Notes under the pieces: generated by a model
Database searches by the model: none
Told to the model about the DNA's origin: nothing
What the model saw: only the letters and a program-made list of their open reading frames with translations
Origin: Thermogemmatispora onikobensis
GTDB lineage: Bacteria; Chloroflexota; Ktedonobacteria; Ktedonobacterales; Ktedonobacteraceae
Length of the DNA: 64,000 nucleotides
Direction of reading: 5' to 3'
Assembly: GCF_001748285.1 (NCBI RefSeq)
Contig: NZ_BDGT01000011.1
Coordinates: forward strand, 51,377 to 115,376
Shown here: in pieces, positions 33,305 through 40,394 of the stretch
How the letters are laid out: each line of letters begins with the position of its first letter
Numbering within the stretch: the stretch's first letter is position 1
Position numbers and translations under genes: made by a program

Positions 33305-34221
33305 TCGGAGAGCAGGTACGGCACCCGCTGATCCCGGCGCTGGCGGCGGGCCAGCGTCGCTCGTTGCCCAGGCGCCGGACCTGGCTGCGCCGCCTGGGCG
33401 AGCAGGCGATGACGGTGCTCGCTTTGTTGATCGCGCTGGTTTGGTCGTTGCCGACGCTGGGCCTGTTGATTAGCTCGTTCCGTCCTCCTGGCTTGATTTC
33501 GACGAGCGGCTGGTGGACGGCGCTGCTGCCGCCGTGGCATTTTACCCTGGAGAACTATGTCCAGGTGATCACGGCGCAGGGCCTGGGCCGCGCCTTTATC
33601 AATAGCGTGATGATCGCGGTGCCGAGTACGATCTTGCCTGCTCTGATCGGCTCGTTTGCTGCCTTTGCTTTCGCCTGGATGCGCTTGCCGGCGCGCAAGA
33701 CGCTCTTTTTCGGGGTCATTACGCTGCAGATTATTCCTTTGCAGATTGCCCTGGTGCCGCTGTTGCAGATCTTTACGAATATCGGGCTGACGGGACAGTA
33801 TGCGGCGGTCTGGCTGGCTCATACGGCTTTTGGGCTGCCTTTTGCCATTTTCCTGCTGCGCAATTTCTTCGCCGCGTTGCCGCGAGATCTGCTGGAGGCG
33901 GCCTATGTCGATGGGGCTTCGAATTTCCGCCTGTTTTGGACGATTGTCTTGCCGCTGTCGCTGCCAGCCCTGGCCTCGCTGGTGATCTTTCAATTCCTGT
34001 GGGTCTGGAACGATCTGTTGGTGGCCTTGATTTTCTTGGGTGGCAATCCGCAGAGTGCGCCGATGACGCTGACGGTGGCCAGTCTGGTTGGCTCCTACGG
34101 CGAGAATGACCAGATCCTGACGGCGGCGGCCTTCCTGTCGATGGCGCTGCCGTTGGTGGTCTTCTTTGCGCTGCAGCGCTACTTTATCCGCGGCATTCTG
34201 GCTGGCTCGGTCAAGGGCTAG
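33301..34221 (+). CDS. Sugar ABC permease, MalG/UgpE-like
   Basis: 306 residues with six membrane segments and the conserved EAA loop LLEAAYVDGASNFRLFWTIVLPLSLPALASL. The C-terminus FALQRYFIRGILAGSVKG is the usual MalG-family ending. Start codon overlaps the stop of the MalF-like gene, so both form one translation unit. With the binding protein at 30575 it makes an importer lacking its own ATPase. Confidence 0.93.
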   Translation: MIGEQVRHPLIPALAAGQRRSLPRRRTWLRRLGEQAMTVLALLIALVWSLPTLGLLISSFRPPGLISTSGWWTALLPPWHFTLENYVQVITAQGLGRAFINSVMIAVPSTILPALIGSFAAFAFAWMRLPARKTLFFGVITLQIIPLQIALVPLLQIFTNIGLTGQYAAVWLAHTAFGLPFAIFLLRNFFAALPRDLLEAAYVDGASNFRLFWTIVLPLSLPALASLVIFQFLWVWNDLLVALIFLGGNPQSAPMTLTVASLVGSYGENDQILTAAAFLSMALPLVVFFALQRYFIRGILAGSVKG

Positions 34222-34560
34222 TCTGGCCGCCCTGCCTTCGGAAGATCCGGGGAGAGAAGGGAGCAGGCGGTGTAGTGGTGCTGACCACTCTTGGCCTGCT
34301 CTCTTGTTGTCTGCTGCTGGCTGGGGGCCGGCGCTTCGGCTTTGGGGGGAGAACCTTGGAGAATCCGCCAAAGAATCGCTATGATTGGCCTAACGCTGGC
34401 AGTCGGGGCGGGTGTACAATGGAGCGTCTACCGGGCGACAGGTCTGGTTCGCTCGCTGGAGGGTGGCGGAGCTTCCGGCGCTGTTGGGAGGGCTGGGCTG
34501 GAGCTGCACGACGTCTGCTCGCTGACTGCCAAAGGGTAACTCTTAGAGGAGGTTTTTTTG
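34222..34560. other. 339-base gap before the LLM oxidoreductase
   Basis: Frames here are out of phase with the neighbours and have no recognisable content. The only clear signal is AGAGGAGG 7 bases before the LLM start. Confidence 0.35.
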
Positions 34561-35445
34561 ATGTACGTTGGACTGCAGATTCCTTCGTTCAAGTGCCCTG
34601 GTGGGACGGCTGCGATCCGACCTCTGTTGAAGGAGGTGGTGACGAGGGCGGAGGAGGCGGGTTTCTATAGCTTCTGGGTCATGGATCATTTCTACCAGAT
34701 TCAGGGTTTGTTCGGGGAAACGTATACCGATCCCATGCTGGAGTGCTATACCACGCTCGGTTATTTAGCCGGGCTGACTGAGCGGGCCTATCTTGGGGTG
34801 TTGGTCACGGGGGTAATTTATCGCTATCCTTCGGTGCTGCTGAAGACGGTGAATACGCTCGATATTCTCTCTGGTGGACGGGCCTACTTCGGTGTGGGGG
34901 CCGCCTGGTACGAGGAGGAGGCTCGCGGTTGGGGTGTTCCCTACCCGCCGCTGGGGGAGCGCTTTGAGCTGCTGGAGGATACGCTGAAGCTGGCAAAGGC
35001 GCTGTGGGCGAGCGATCAGACCGCCTTTGAGGGGAAGCATGTTGTGGCGCCCGCCATTACGAATAATCCTCGCCCGCTTTCTCAGCCGCATCCGCGCGTG
35101 ATGGTCGGCGGTTCGGGTCCCAAGAAGACGATGCGTCTGGTGGCTCAGTATGCCGATGCCTGTAATATTAGTGAGCGCTTCGGTCGGGAGAGGATGCAGC
35201 AGGCCCTCGATGCGCTTAAGGGGCATTGCGAGAGCGTGGGCCGCGACTATGCTACGGTCGAGAAGACGTCTCTGTCGACCGTCCATCTTTCGGGCAGCGA
35301 TACGGCGGCGAGCGTGCGCGCGCGTTTGAAGGATCTGGCTGCGATGGGGTTCACTCATGCCATTGTCAATCTGCCGGATCTGTACGAGTTGAGGCCGCTG
35401 GAAGTCTTTGCGAAGGAGATTATTCCGGCAGTGGCTGAGTTCTAG
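34561..35445 (+). CDS. LLM-class F420-dependent oxidoreductase
   Basis: 294 residues of the luciferase-like monooxygenase TIM-barrel family. The segments FYSFWVMDHFYQIQGLFGETYTDPMLECYTTLGYLAGLT, LGVLVTGVIYRYPSVLLKTVNTLDILSGGRAYFGVGAAWYEEEARGWGVPYPPLGERFE and HPRVMVGGSGPKKTMRLVAQYADACNI are typical of F420-dependent members such as those near Fgd and Mer relatives. It would transfer a hydride using coenzyme F420 rather than FMN; substrate unknown. AGAGGAGG precedes the ATG by 7 bases. F420 synthesis genes were not seen in the window. Confidence 0.88.
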   Translation: MYVGLQIPSFKCPGGTAAIRPLLKEVVTRAEEAGFYSFWVMDHFYQIQGLFGETYTDPMLECYTTLGYLAGLTERAYLGVLVTGVIYRYPSVLLKTVNTLDILSGGRAYFGVGAAWYEEEARGWGVPYPPLGERFELLEDTLKLAKALWASDQTAFEGKHVVAPAITNNPRPLSQPHPRVMVGGSGPKKTMRLVAQYADACNISERFGRERMQQALDALKGHCESVGRDYATVEKTSLSTVHLSGSDTAASVRARLKDLAAMGFTHAIVNLPDLYELRPLEVFAKEIIPAVAEF

Positions 35446-35647
35446 GCAGGAGGCTGGCGCAGAAGGGCTGGTTCAGGGTCAGGGGGAAGGCAGGGGAGAA
35501 GGAGGCCGCCGCGGCTCATTCATGGTATGCCTGTTGGGGACTCCTTCCCCTTCTGCTCGCAGTGCTGTTCCTGGCTGGGTCTGGGTCTGGCTGGGCCCTG
35601 ACCCGCAGTCTGGCCCGGCTAGCTGTGAAGAGGGCTGGCAAGCCTGC

Positions 35648-36532
35648 TTAAGCGGTAGCGTTGGGCTGCTGCCCCCAGACGGTGAGCCAGGGCCAGATGG
35701 CGCAGAAGTCCTCGCCCTGAGCCTCGGCGATGGCCTGCTGATAGAGTGGCTCCAGCTCTTCGCGACTGATGACGCCGGTCTTGAGCAAGAAGGGCTGGAT
35801 CAGTTGGAAGAGGACGAAGAGATCTTTAAAAAAGGCGTAGTGCATGGGGCTGTCGCTGGACCACTCGACGGCGCCGGCGCGCAGGCGGACGTCGTTGAAG
35901 CCGGCCTGGCGCAGCAGGCGGGGCAGGACGGGGGTGATGCCGACGTGGCGCCCGTCGGGCGAGAAGCTCTGACCGGCCCGTTTGAGGGCGGCGGCGATCA
36001 GGGCGAAATAGCGCTCGGTGGCCGGGCTGCTGGTCAGGCCGAATTCGGTTTCGGTGAGGCGGATGATGCCGCCGGGTTTGAGGAGACGGCGACATTCAGC
36101 CAGCAGGTGCCGCCAGTCCTGGGGCCGCATGAAGCTGAAGAGTGAGCGCCCGTTGATGAGGTCGAAGGAGGCATCCGGGAAGGCCAGGGGCTGGGTGATA
36201 TCCATGATCTCAAAGGAGATGTTCGGGAGGCCACGGGCCTGGGCCTGGGTGCTGGCATATTCGATGGTGCTGGGGTTGATGTCGACGCCGATCACTTCGA
36301 CGTGAGGGTACTGGAAGGCGACTTCGCAGGCCCAGCCGCCGGGACCGCAGGCCAGATCAAGCAGGCGCCCGCCTTCGGGCAGGGTCTGGCCTTCGGGGAA
36401 GAGGCCGCCCATCGCTTCGGTGATGAGGCGGTCCTGTTGCAAGAGGCGGGCCAGCTCTTCGGCCTGACCTGCGTCGATGGGGTAAGTGCTGGTCTGAGGC
36501 TGGGGTTGAGATTCTGGCTCAAATGCTGTCAT
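35648..36532 (-). CDS. SAM-dependent class I methyltransferase (paralogue 2 of 6)
   Basis: 294 residues. Motif I LLDLACGPGGWACEVAF, motif II VEVIGVDINPSTIEYA, then FPDASFDLINGRSLFSFMRPQDW and LLKPGGIIRLTETEFG. First of three same-strand tandem copies (35.6-38.6 kb), separated by about 105-140 bases. Much of its DNA is nearly identical to the neighbouring copy at 36670 (e.g. 35733-36110 against 36753-37130). The start is the MTAFEPES methionine, 10 bases after AAAGGAG. That site is built from the end of a GAAAG pentanucleotide run (36546-36585), so repeat length could alter expression. Confidence 0.9.
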   Translation of the reverse strand: MTAFEPESQPQPQTSTYPIDAGQAEELARLLQQDRLITEAMGGLFPEGQTLPEGGRLLDLACGPGGWACEVAFQYPHVEVIGVDINPSTIEYASTQAQARGLPNISFEIMDITQPLAFPDASFDLINGRSLFSFMRPQDWRHLLAECRRLLKPGGIIRLTETEFGLTSSPATERYFALIAAALKRAGQSFSPDGRHVGITPVLPRLLRQAGFNDVRLRAGAVEWSSDSPMHYAFFKDLFVLFQLIQPFLLKTGVISREELEPLYQQAIAEAQGEDFCAIWPWLTVWGQQPNATA

Positions 36533-36545
36533 GTTCCTGGTGCTC

Positions 36546-36585
36546 CTTTCCTTTCCTTTCCTTTCCTTTCCTTTCCTTTCCTTTC
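36546..36585 (-). repeat. Eight tandem CTTTC (GAAAG) units forming the RBS of a methyltransferase
   Basis: Eight perfect 5-base units directly upstream of methyltransferase 2. On the coding strand they read GAAAG repeats ending in AAAGGAG, the likely Shine-Dalgarno sequence. Slippage would shift promoter-to-start spacing or add extra ribosome sites. No coding frame runs through them. Confidence 0.9.
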
Positions 36586-36669
36586 TCTTGACTTGCTGAC
36601 TGAACGCCGCCCGTAGCTGGCGTCTGATCCTGCTGGTTGCCACGCGGACAGGGCAGACTCTTCGCCTGC

Positions 36670-37569
36670 TCAGGCGCTGGCTTGGGGCTGTTGCCCCCAG
36701 ACGGTGAGACCGGTGGCAATGGCGTGGAAGTCGTCGGCTTGCATCTCGGCGATGGCCTGCTGATAGAGTGGCTCCAGCTCTTCCTGAGCGATGACGCCGG
36801 TCTTGAGCAGGAAGGGCTGGATCAGTTGGAAGAGGACGAAGAGATCTTTAAAAAAGGCGTAGTGCATGGGAGTATGGCTGGACCACTCGACGGCGCCGGC
36901 GCGCAGGCGGACGTCGTTGAAGCCGGCCTGGCGCAGCAGGCGGGGCAGGACGGGGGTGATGCCGACGTGGCGCCCGTCGGGCGAGAAGCTCTGACCGACG
37001 CGCTGGAGGGCGGCGGCGATCAGGGCGAAATAGCGCTCGGTGGCCGGGCTGCTCGTTAGAGGGAACTCGCTTTCGGTGAGGCGGATGATGCCGCCGGGTT
37101 TGAGGAGACGGCGACATTCAGCCAGCAGGCGCCGCCAGTCCTGGGGCTGCATGAAGCTGAAGAGCGCGCGCCCGTTGATGAGGTCGAAGGAGGCGTCGGG
37201 GAAGGCCAGCGGCTCCTTGACGTTCATCACCTGGAATTGGGCGTTGGAGAGGCCGCGCGAGCGGGCGTACGTGTTGGCGTACTCGACGGTGCTGGGACTG
37301 ATGTCGACGCCGATCACTTCGACGGAAGGATGCTGAAAAGCGACTTCGCAGGCCCAGCCGCCAGGACCGCAGGCCAGGTCAAGCAGGCGCCCACCCTCGG
37401 GCAGGGTCTGGCCTTCAGGGAAGAGGCCGCCCATCGCTTCGTTCACAAGACGGTCTTGCTGGATCAGGCGAGCTAATTCGTCAACCTTCTCGGTATCAAT
37501 AGGATAGGTGAGGTCGGTCTGAGACGCTCCGGCTTGCGCAAGCCCCTCGTTTTCTCGTGTGTCGGTCAT
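36670..37569 (-). CDS. SAM-dependent class I methyltransferase (paralogue 3 of 6)
   Basis: 299 residues. Motifs LLDLACGPGGWACEVAF, VEVIGVDISPSTVEYA, FPDASFDLINGRALFSFMQPQDW, LLKPGGIIRLTESEF. Second of the tandem trio; the closest relative of paralogue 2 at both protein and DNA level, pointing to recent duplication or gene conversion. GAGGGAG lies about 10 bases before the ATG. The N-terminal leader (MTDTRENEGLAQAGASQTD) is the main variable region. Substrate unknown. Confidence 0.9.
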   Translation of the reverse strand: MTDTRENEGLAQAGASQTDLTYPIDTEKVDELARLIQQDRLVNEAMGGLFPEGQTLPEGGRLLDLACGPGGWACEVAFQHPSVEVIGVDISPSTVEYANTYARSRGLSNAQFQVMNVKEPLAFPDASFDLINGRALFSFMQPQDWRRLLAECRRLLKPGGIIRLTESEFPLTSSPATERYFALIAAALQRVGQSFSPDGRHVGITPVLPRLLRQAGFNDVRLRAGAVEWSSHTPMHYAFFKDLFVLFQLIQPFLLKTGVIAQEELEPLYQQAIAEMQADDFHAIATGLTVWGQQPQASA

Positions 37570-37674
37570 GGTTTGGTTTCTCCCTCTATTCCTTTCCGCT
37601 CTTGTCTTGCTGTCAGACAGGCAAGAAGAAGGACCTGTTGATTGAGGCTGATGACAGGCGCTCGGCCTGATTCT

Positions 37675-38556
37675 TCATGGCTGACGTCCCCAGGCGGTCA
37701 CCCAAAACCAGACCGCAAAGAAGTCGTCGGCCTGCATTTCTGCCACCGCCTGCTGATAGAGCGTGTCCACTTCCTCGGCCTGAGCCACGCCCGTCTTCAC
37801 GAGGAATGGCTTCAGTAGATCGAACATGACGAATATATTTTTGAAGGTGCTGTAGTGGTAGGGGGTCCCGCTGGACCACTCCAGCACGCCGCCACGCAGG
37901 CGGACGTCGTTGAAGCCGGCCTGGCGCAGCAGGGGGGCCAGGACGGGGGTGATTCCCAGGAGGTGCCCGTCGGGGGAGAAGCTTTGTCCGGCTCGCTTAA
38001 GGGCCGAGGAGCAGAGCGCGTAGTAGCGCTGGGTGGCCGGGCTGGTGGTCAGGCCCCACTCGCTTTCGGTGAGGCGGAGGAGGCCGCCGGGCTTGAGGAG
38101 ACGGCGACACTCGGTCAGCAGGTGGGGCCAGTCCTGGGGCCGCATGAAGCCGGCCAGAAAGCGGGCGTTGATCAGGTCAAAGGAGGCGTCGGAGAAAGCG
38201 AGGGGCCGGGTGATGTTCATCACGGCGAAGTGGGCGTTACTGAGGCCGCGCGAGCGGGCCTGCGCGTTGGCGTATTCGACGACGCTCGGGCTGAGGTCGA
38301 CGCCGATGATCTCGGCCTCGGGATAGTGAAAGGCCAGCTCCAGGGCCCAGCCACCGGGGCCGCAGGCCAGGTCAAGCACCTGGGCGCTGGCTGGTAGCGT
38401 CTCCACTTCGGGCAGGAGGCCCCCCATTGCTTCGGTGACCAGGCGATCCTGTTGCATCAGGCGGGCTAGCTCTGCCGCCTCTTCGGCATTGATGAAGTAG
38501 GTCCCCCCCTCGCTGGCGGGCTGGCTGGGGGTCGCAGATTCTTCAGCAGCAGACAT
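37675..38556 (-). CDS. SAM-dependent class I methyltransferase (paralogue 4 of 6)
   Basis: 293 residues. Motifs VLDLACGPGGWALELAF, AEIIGVDLSPSVVEYA, FSDASFDLINARFLAGFMRPQDW, LLKPGGLLRLTESEWG. Most upstream and most divergent member of the tandem trio, so probably first in the transcript. GGAG lies 13 bases before the ATG. Like its paralogues it has the DGHLLGITPVLAPLLRQAGFNDVRLR block and a C-terminal helical segment ending in W(V/L)TxWGRQP. Confidence 0.9.
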   Translation of the reverse strand: MSAAEESATPSQPASEGGTYFINAEEAAELARLMQQDRLVTEAMGGLLPEVETLPASAQVLDLACGPGGWALELAFHYPEAEIIGVDLSPSVVEYANAQARSRGLSNAHFAVMNITRPLAFSDASFDLINARFLAGFMRPQDWPHLLTECRRLLKPGGLLRLTESEWGLTTSPATQRYYALCSSALKRAGQSFSPDGHLLGITPVLAPLLRQAGFNDVRLRGGVLEWSSGTPYHYSTFKNIFVMFDLLKPFLVKTGVAQAEEVDTLYQQAVAEMQADDFFAVWFWVTAWGRQP

Positions 38557-38788
38557 ATGCTAGCAGATCTCCTCTTCTTCTGTTCAGCTCATCTGGTGGT
38601 GCTTGGGAGAGAAGAGAGCAAGCCAGGGCGTGCTCATCCTTCCGTGCCTGCGGCGTCCGCTGCAGTCGTCACCGGCCCGCGGGGGAAGGTCTCGCCTATC
38701 TTGCTCTTTTCTGCCAAAAGCATACCAGCCTGTGTCACGCCTGGCAAGCGTGTTTCTTTCGTCCCCTGCTACCTTGTGGGCCAGTGGA

Positions 38789-39202
38789 TCACGGTTCAGA
38801 ATGAGACGGTTCTCTCCTCTCTATGGGGGCTGTTGCACAGGTGGCGCTCCTGCTGTCCTCTGCCTCTCTGTCTGCTCGCTGTTCCTTGCCCGGCTGGCTG
38901 AAGGACGCAGCTCGATGTTGTTGCTGGTCTGGTATGGTCTGGCCCAGGCTGGCGAGTAGCTCGGGCGGGCATTGCTCCCAGGGGATGCGCCGCAGCAGCT
39001 CGGCGCGTGTGTTGGCTCCGAGTCGATCGCGCAGGCGATAGATGTGACCACGCACGGTGCTGGCGGTGATGCCCATGCGCCTGGCAATCTCTTCGTCCTC
39101 CAGCCCCTGACGCAGCAGGAGCAGGACCTCCCATTCGCGAGGCCGCGGCGGCCCTGGCTCGCGCGGTCCCCATTGGCGATGATAGCCTTGGCGCTGGCCC
39201 AT
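38789..39202 (-). CDS. LuxR-type HTH protein (output half of a split response regulator)
   Basis: 137 residues. The helix-turn-helix region is REWEVLLLLRQGLEDEEIARRMGITASTVRGHIYRLRDRLGANTRAELLRR, a clear LuxR/NarL DNA-binding domain. There is no receiver domain in this gene; one is encoded just upstream at 39291 on the same strand. The start MGQRQGYH has GGAGGAG 11 bases upstream. The same frame stays open for over 300 bases farther, overlapping the receiver gene. The last 50 residues are a polar low-complexity tail. Confidence 0.82.
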   Translation of the reverse strand: MGQRQGYHRQWGPREPGPPRPREWEVLLLLRQGLEDEEIARRMGITASTVRGHIYRLRDRLGANTRAELLRRIPWEQCPPELLASLGQTIPDQQQHRAASFSQPGKEQRADREAEDSRSATCATAPIERREPSHSEP

Positions 39203-39290
39203 GTCCTGGCTAGCTCCTCCTCTTCTTCTTTCTGGCCTCTGCACTGATGCGACCTGTCGGGTCGCGTTCGGCTTGAGGCTTCTCTGTCCG

Positions 39291-39812
39291 CTAGCTGTAT
39301 GGCCGGTGACCGCCGTCTGGCATGGGCACAGGGGTGGGTAGGGTCTGACTGCCAACGATGAAAGGCGCGTGCAGGAGAGGCGAAACCTGCGGCGCTGGTG
39401 AGGGCATGGGGGGCGCCGCGGGGCCGCCCGGCGGGGCGCTGGCAGCGGTGAGACGGCGCACGAGGGCGACCAGGTGCCCGACGTTGAAGGGCTTGGCCAG
39501 GAAGGCGCTGGCTCCCACGAGCCGCGCACGCAGGCGCTCGCGCAGGCCGTGGCGCGCGCTCATGAGGACGATGGGGACGGTCGCGAGCCGCGGCTGCTTG
39601 CGGATGAGAAGGGTCAGTTCGTAGCCGTCAAGCTTGGGGAGCATGAGGTCGATGAGGAGGAGGGCCGGCGGCTCTTCGGCTCGGGCGATGGTTTGCAGGG
39701 CGGCCAGGCTGTCGCTGTGACAGCGTACTTGAAAGCCGGCTCGCCGTAGGGCCAGGGCGATGATGAGACGACAGACGGCTGAGTCGTCAATGATGTCTAC
39801 TGTTCCTGACAT
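39291..39812 (-). CDS. Receiver-domain protein (response regulator, split from its HTH)
   Basis: 173 residues. The receiver domain spans 1-125: acidic pocket IIDDS (9-10), phosphoacceptor Asp55 in LLLIDLMLPKLDGYEL, the Thr/Ser position in VLMSAR, and Lys in FLAKPF. It is followed by a Pro/Ala-rich linker (APPGGPAAPPMPSPAPQ) and stops. An HTH gene follows after 88 bases. I infer that receiver and HTH once formed, or still function as, one NarL-like pair. AAAGGAG lies 7 bases before the ATG. No kinase is adjacent. Confidence 0.85.
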   Translation of the reverse strand: MSGTVDIIDDSAVCRLIIALALRRAGFQVRCHSDSLAALQTIARAEEPPALLLIDLMLPKLDGYELTLLIRKQPRLATVPIVLMSARHGLRERLRARLVGASAFLAKPFNVGHLVALVRRLTAASAPPGGPAAPPMPSPAPQVSPLLHAPFIVGSQTLPTPVPMPDGGHRPYS

Positions 39813-40394
39813 GGCACTGCTCCTTTCTGGCTGTTTCTCTCTGGCGGGTACTCTGTCGCTCTGCTCGCGTGTTTGTCTGTTTGATCAGCAGCCCGCCCAC
39901 TCTCTGGCGCGGCTTGCCCGCTGGGGCCTGCCTCAGTCGCTCGCTCAGTCAGTCAGTCAGCTACGGCTGGCGCCCGCCAGGCAGCTAATCACCCGGGGAG
40001 AGGCGAGGAGCCTGCGGGCCTCCTGCGGGCGAGCGCCAGACCGCCGCTTATTGCTATAGCAGGACGAGCTTGCAGCAAAAGTAGAGGTGGCACTCCTGAC
40101 GTCGATCGCAGACGGTGATGGTTCTTCTTGTCCAACTAAAGCCGCCCGCTCGCTTCTCTTTTGCTCTTGTGTAATTTGGACGATTGATGATGGAAACTAC
40201 TTTTCAATGTGCAGATGTATCTGCTATAATCAAAGCGCACGGTGTTGAACCTGGCACGTTATGGACTCTGCGGCGAAGGTGGCGCGCGATGTGGCGCGTG
40301 ATGCTTGCCGCAACCTGGCCGGGGACGCGCTGGCTTGCCTGCCGCGAACCTGGGCTGGGGCGTCGGCTGGGACTGAGAAGGCGGTGAGACGACT
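39813..40394. other. 582-base regulatory region upstream of the BTAD gene
   Basis: No convincing gene. A CAGT tandem run lies near 39945-39960. The BTAD promoter with an embedded palindrome is at 40203-40230, giving a leader of about 158 bases. Confidence 0.45.
40203..40230 (+). promoter_or_regulatory. Promoter TTCAAT-N16-TATAAT with spacer palindrome, BTAD gene
   Basis: TTCAAT (40203-40208), 16 bases, TATAAT (40225-40230). The spacer contains GCAGAT-GT-ATCTGC (40211-40224), a perfect inverted repeat placed between the two promoter elements, as in repressor-controlled or MerR-type promoters. Confidence 0.55.

Noticed and set aside
36546..36585. CRISPR array or origin iterons
   Set aside because: Units are only five bases with no spacers; it is a simple-sequence repeat.
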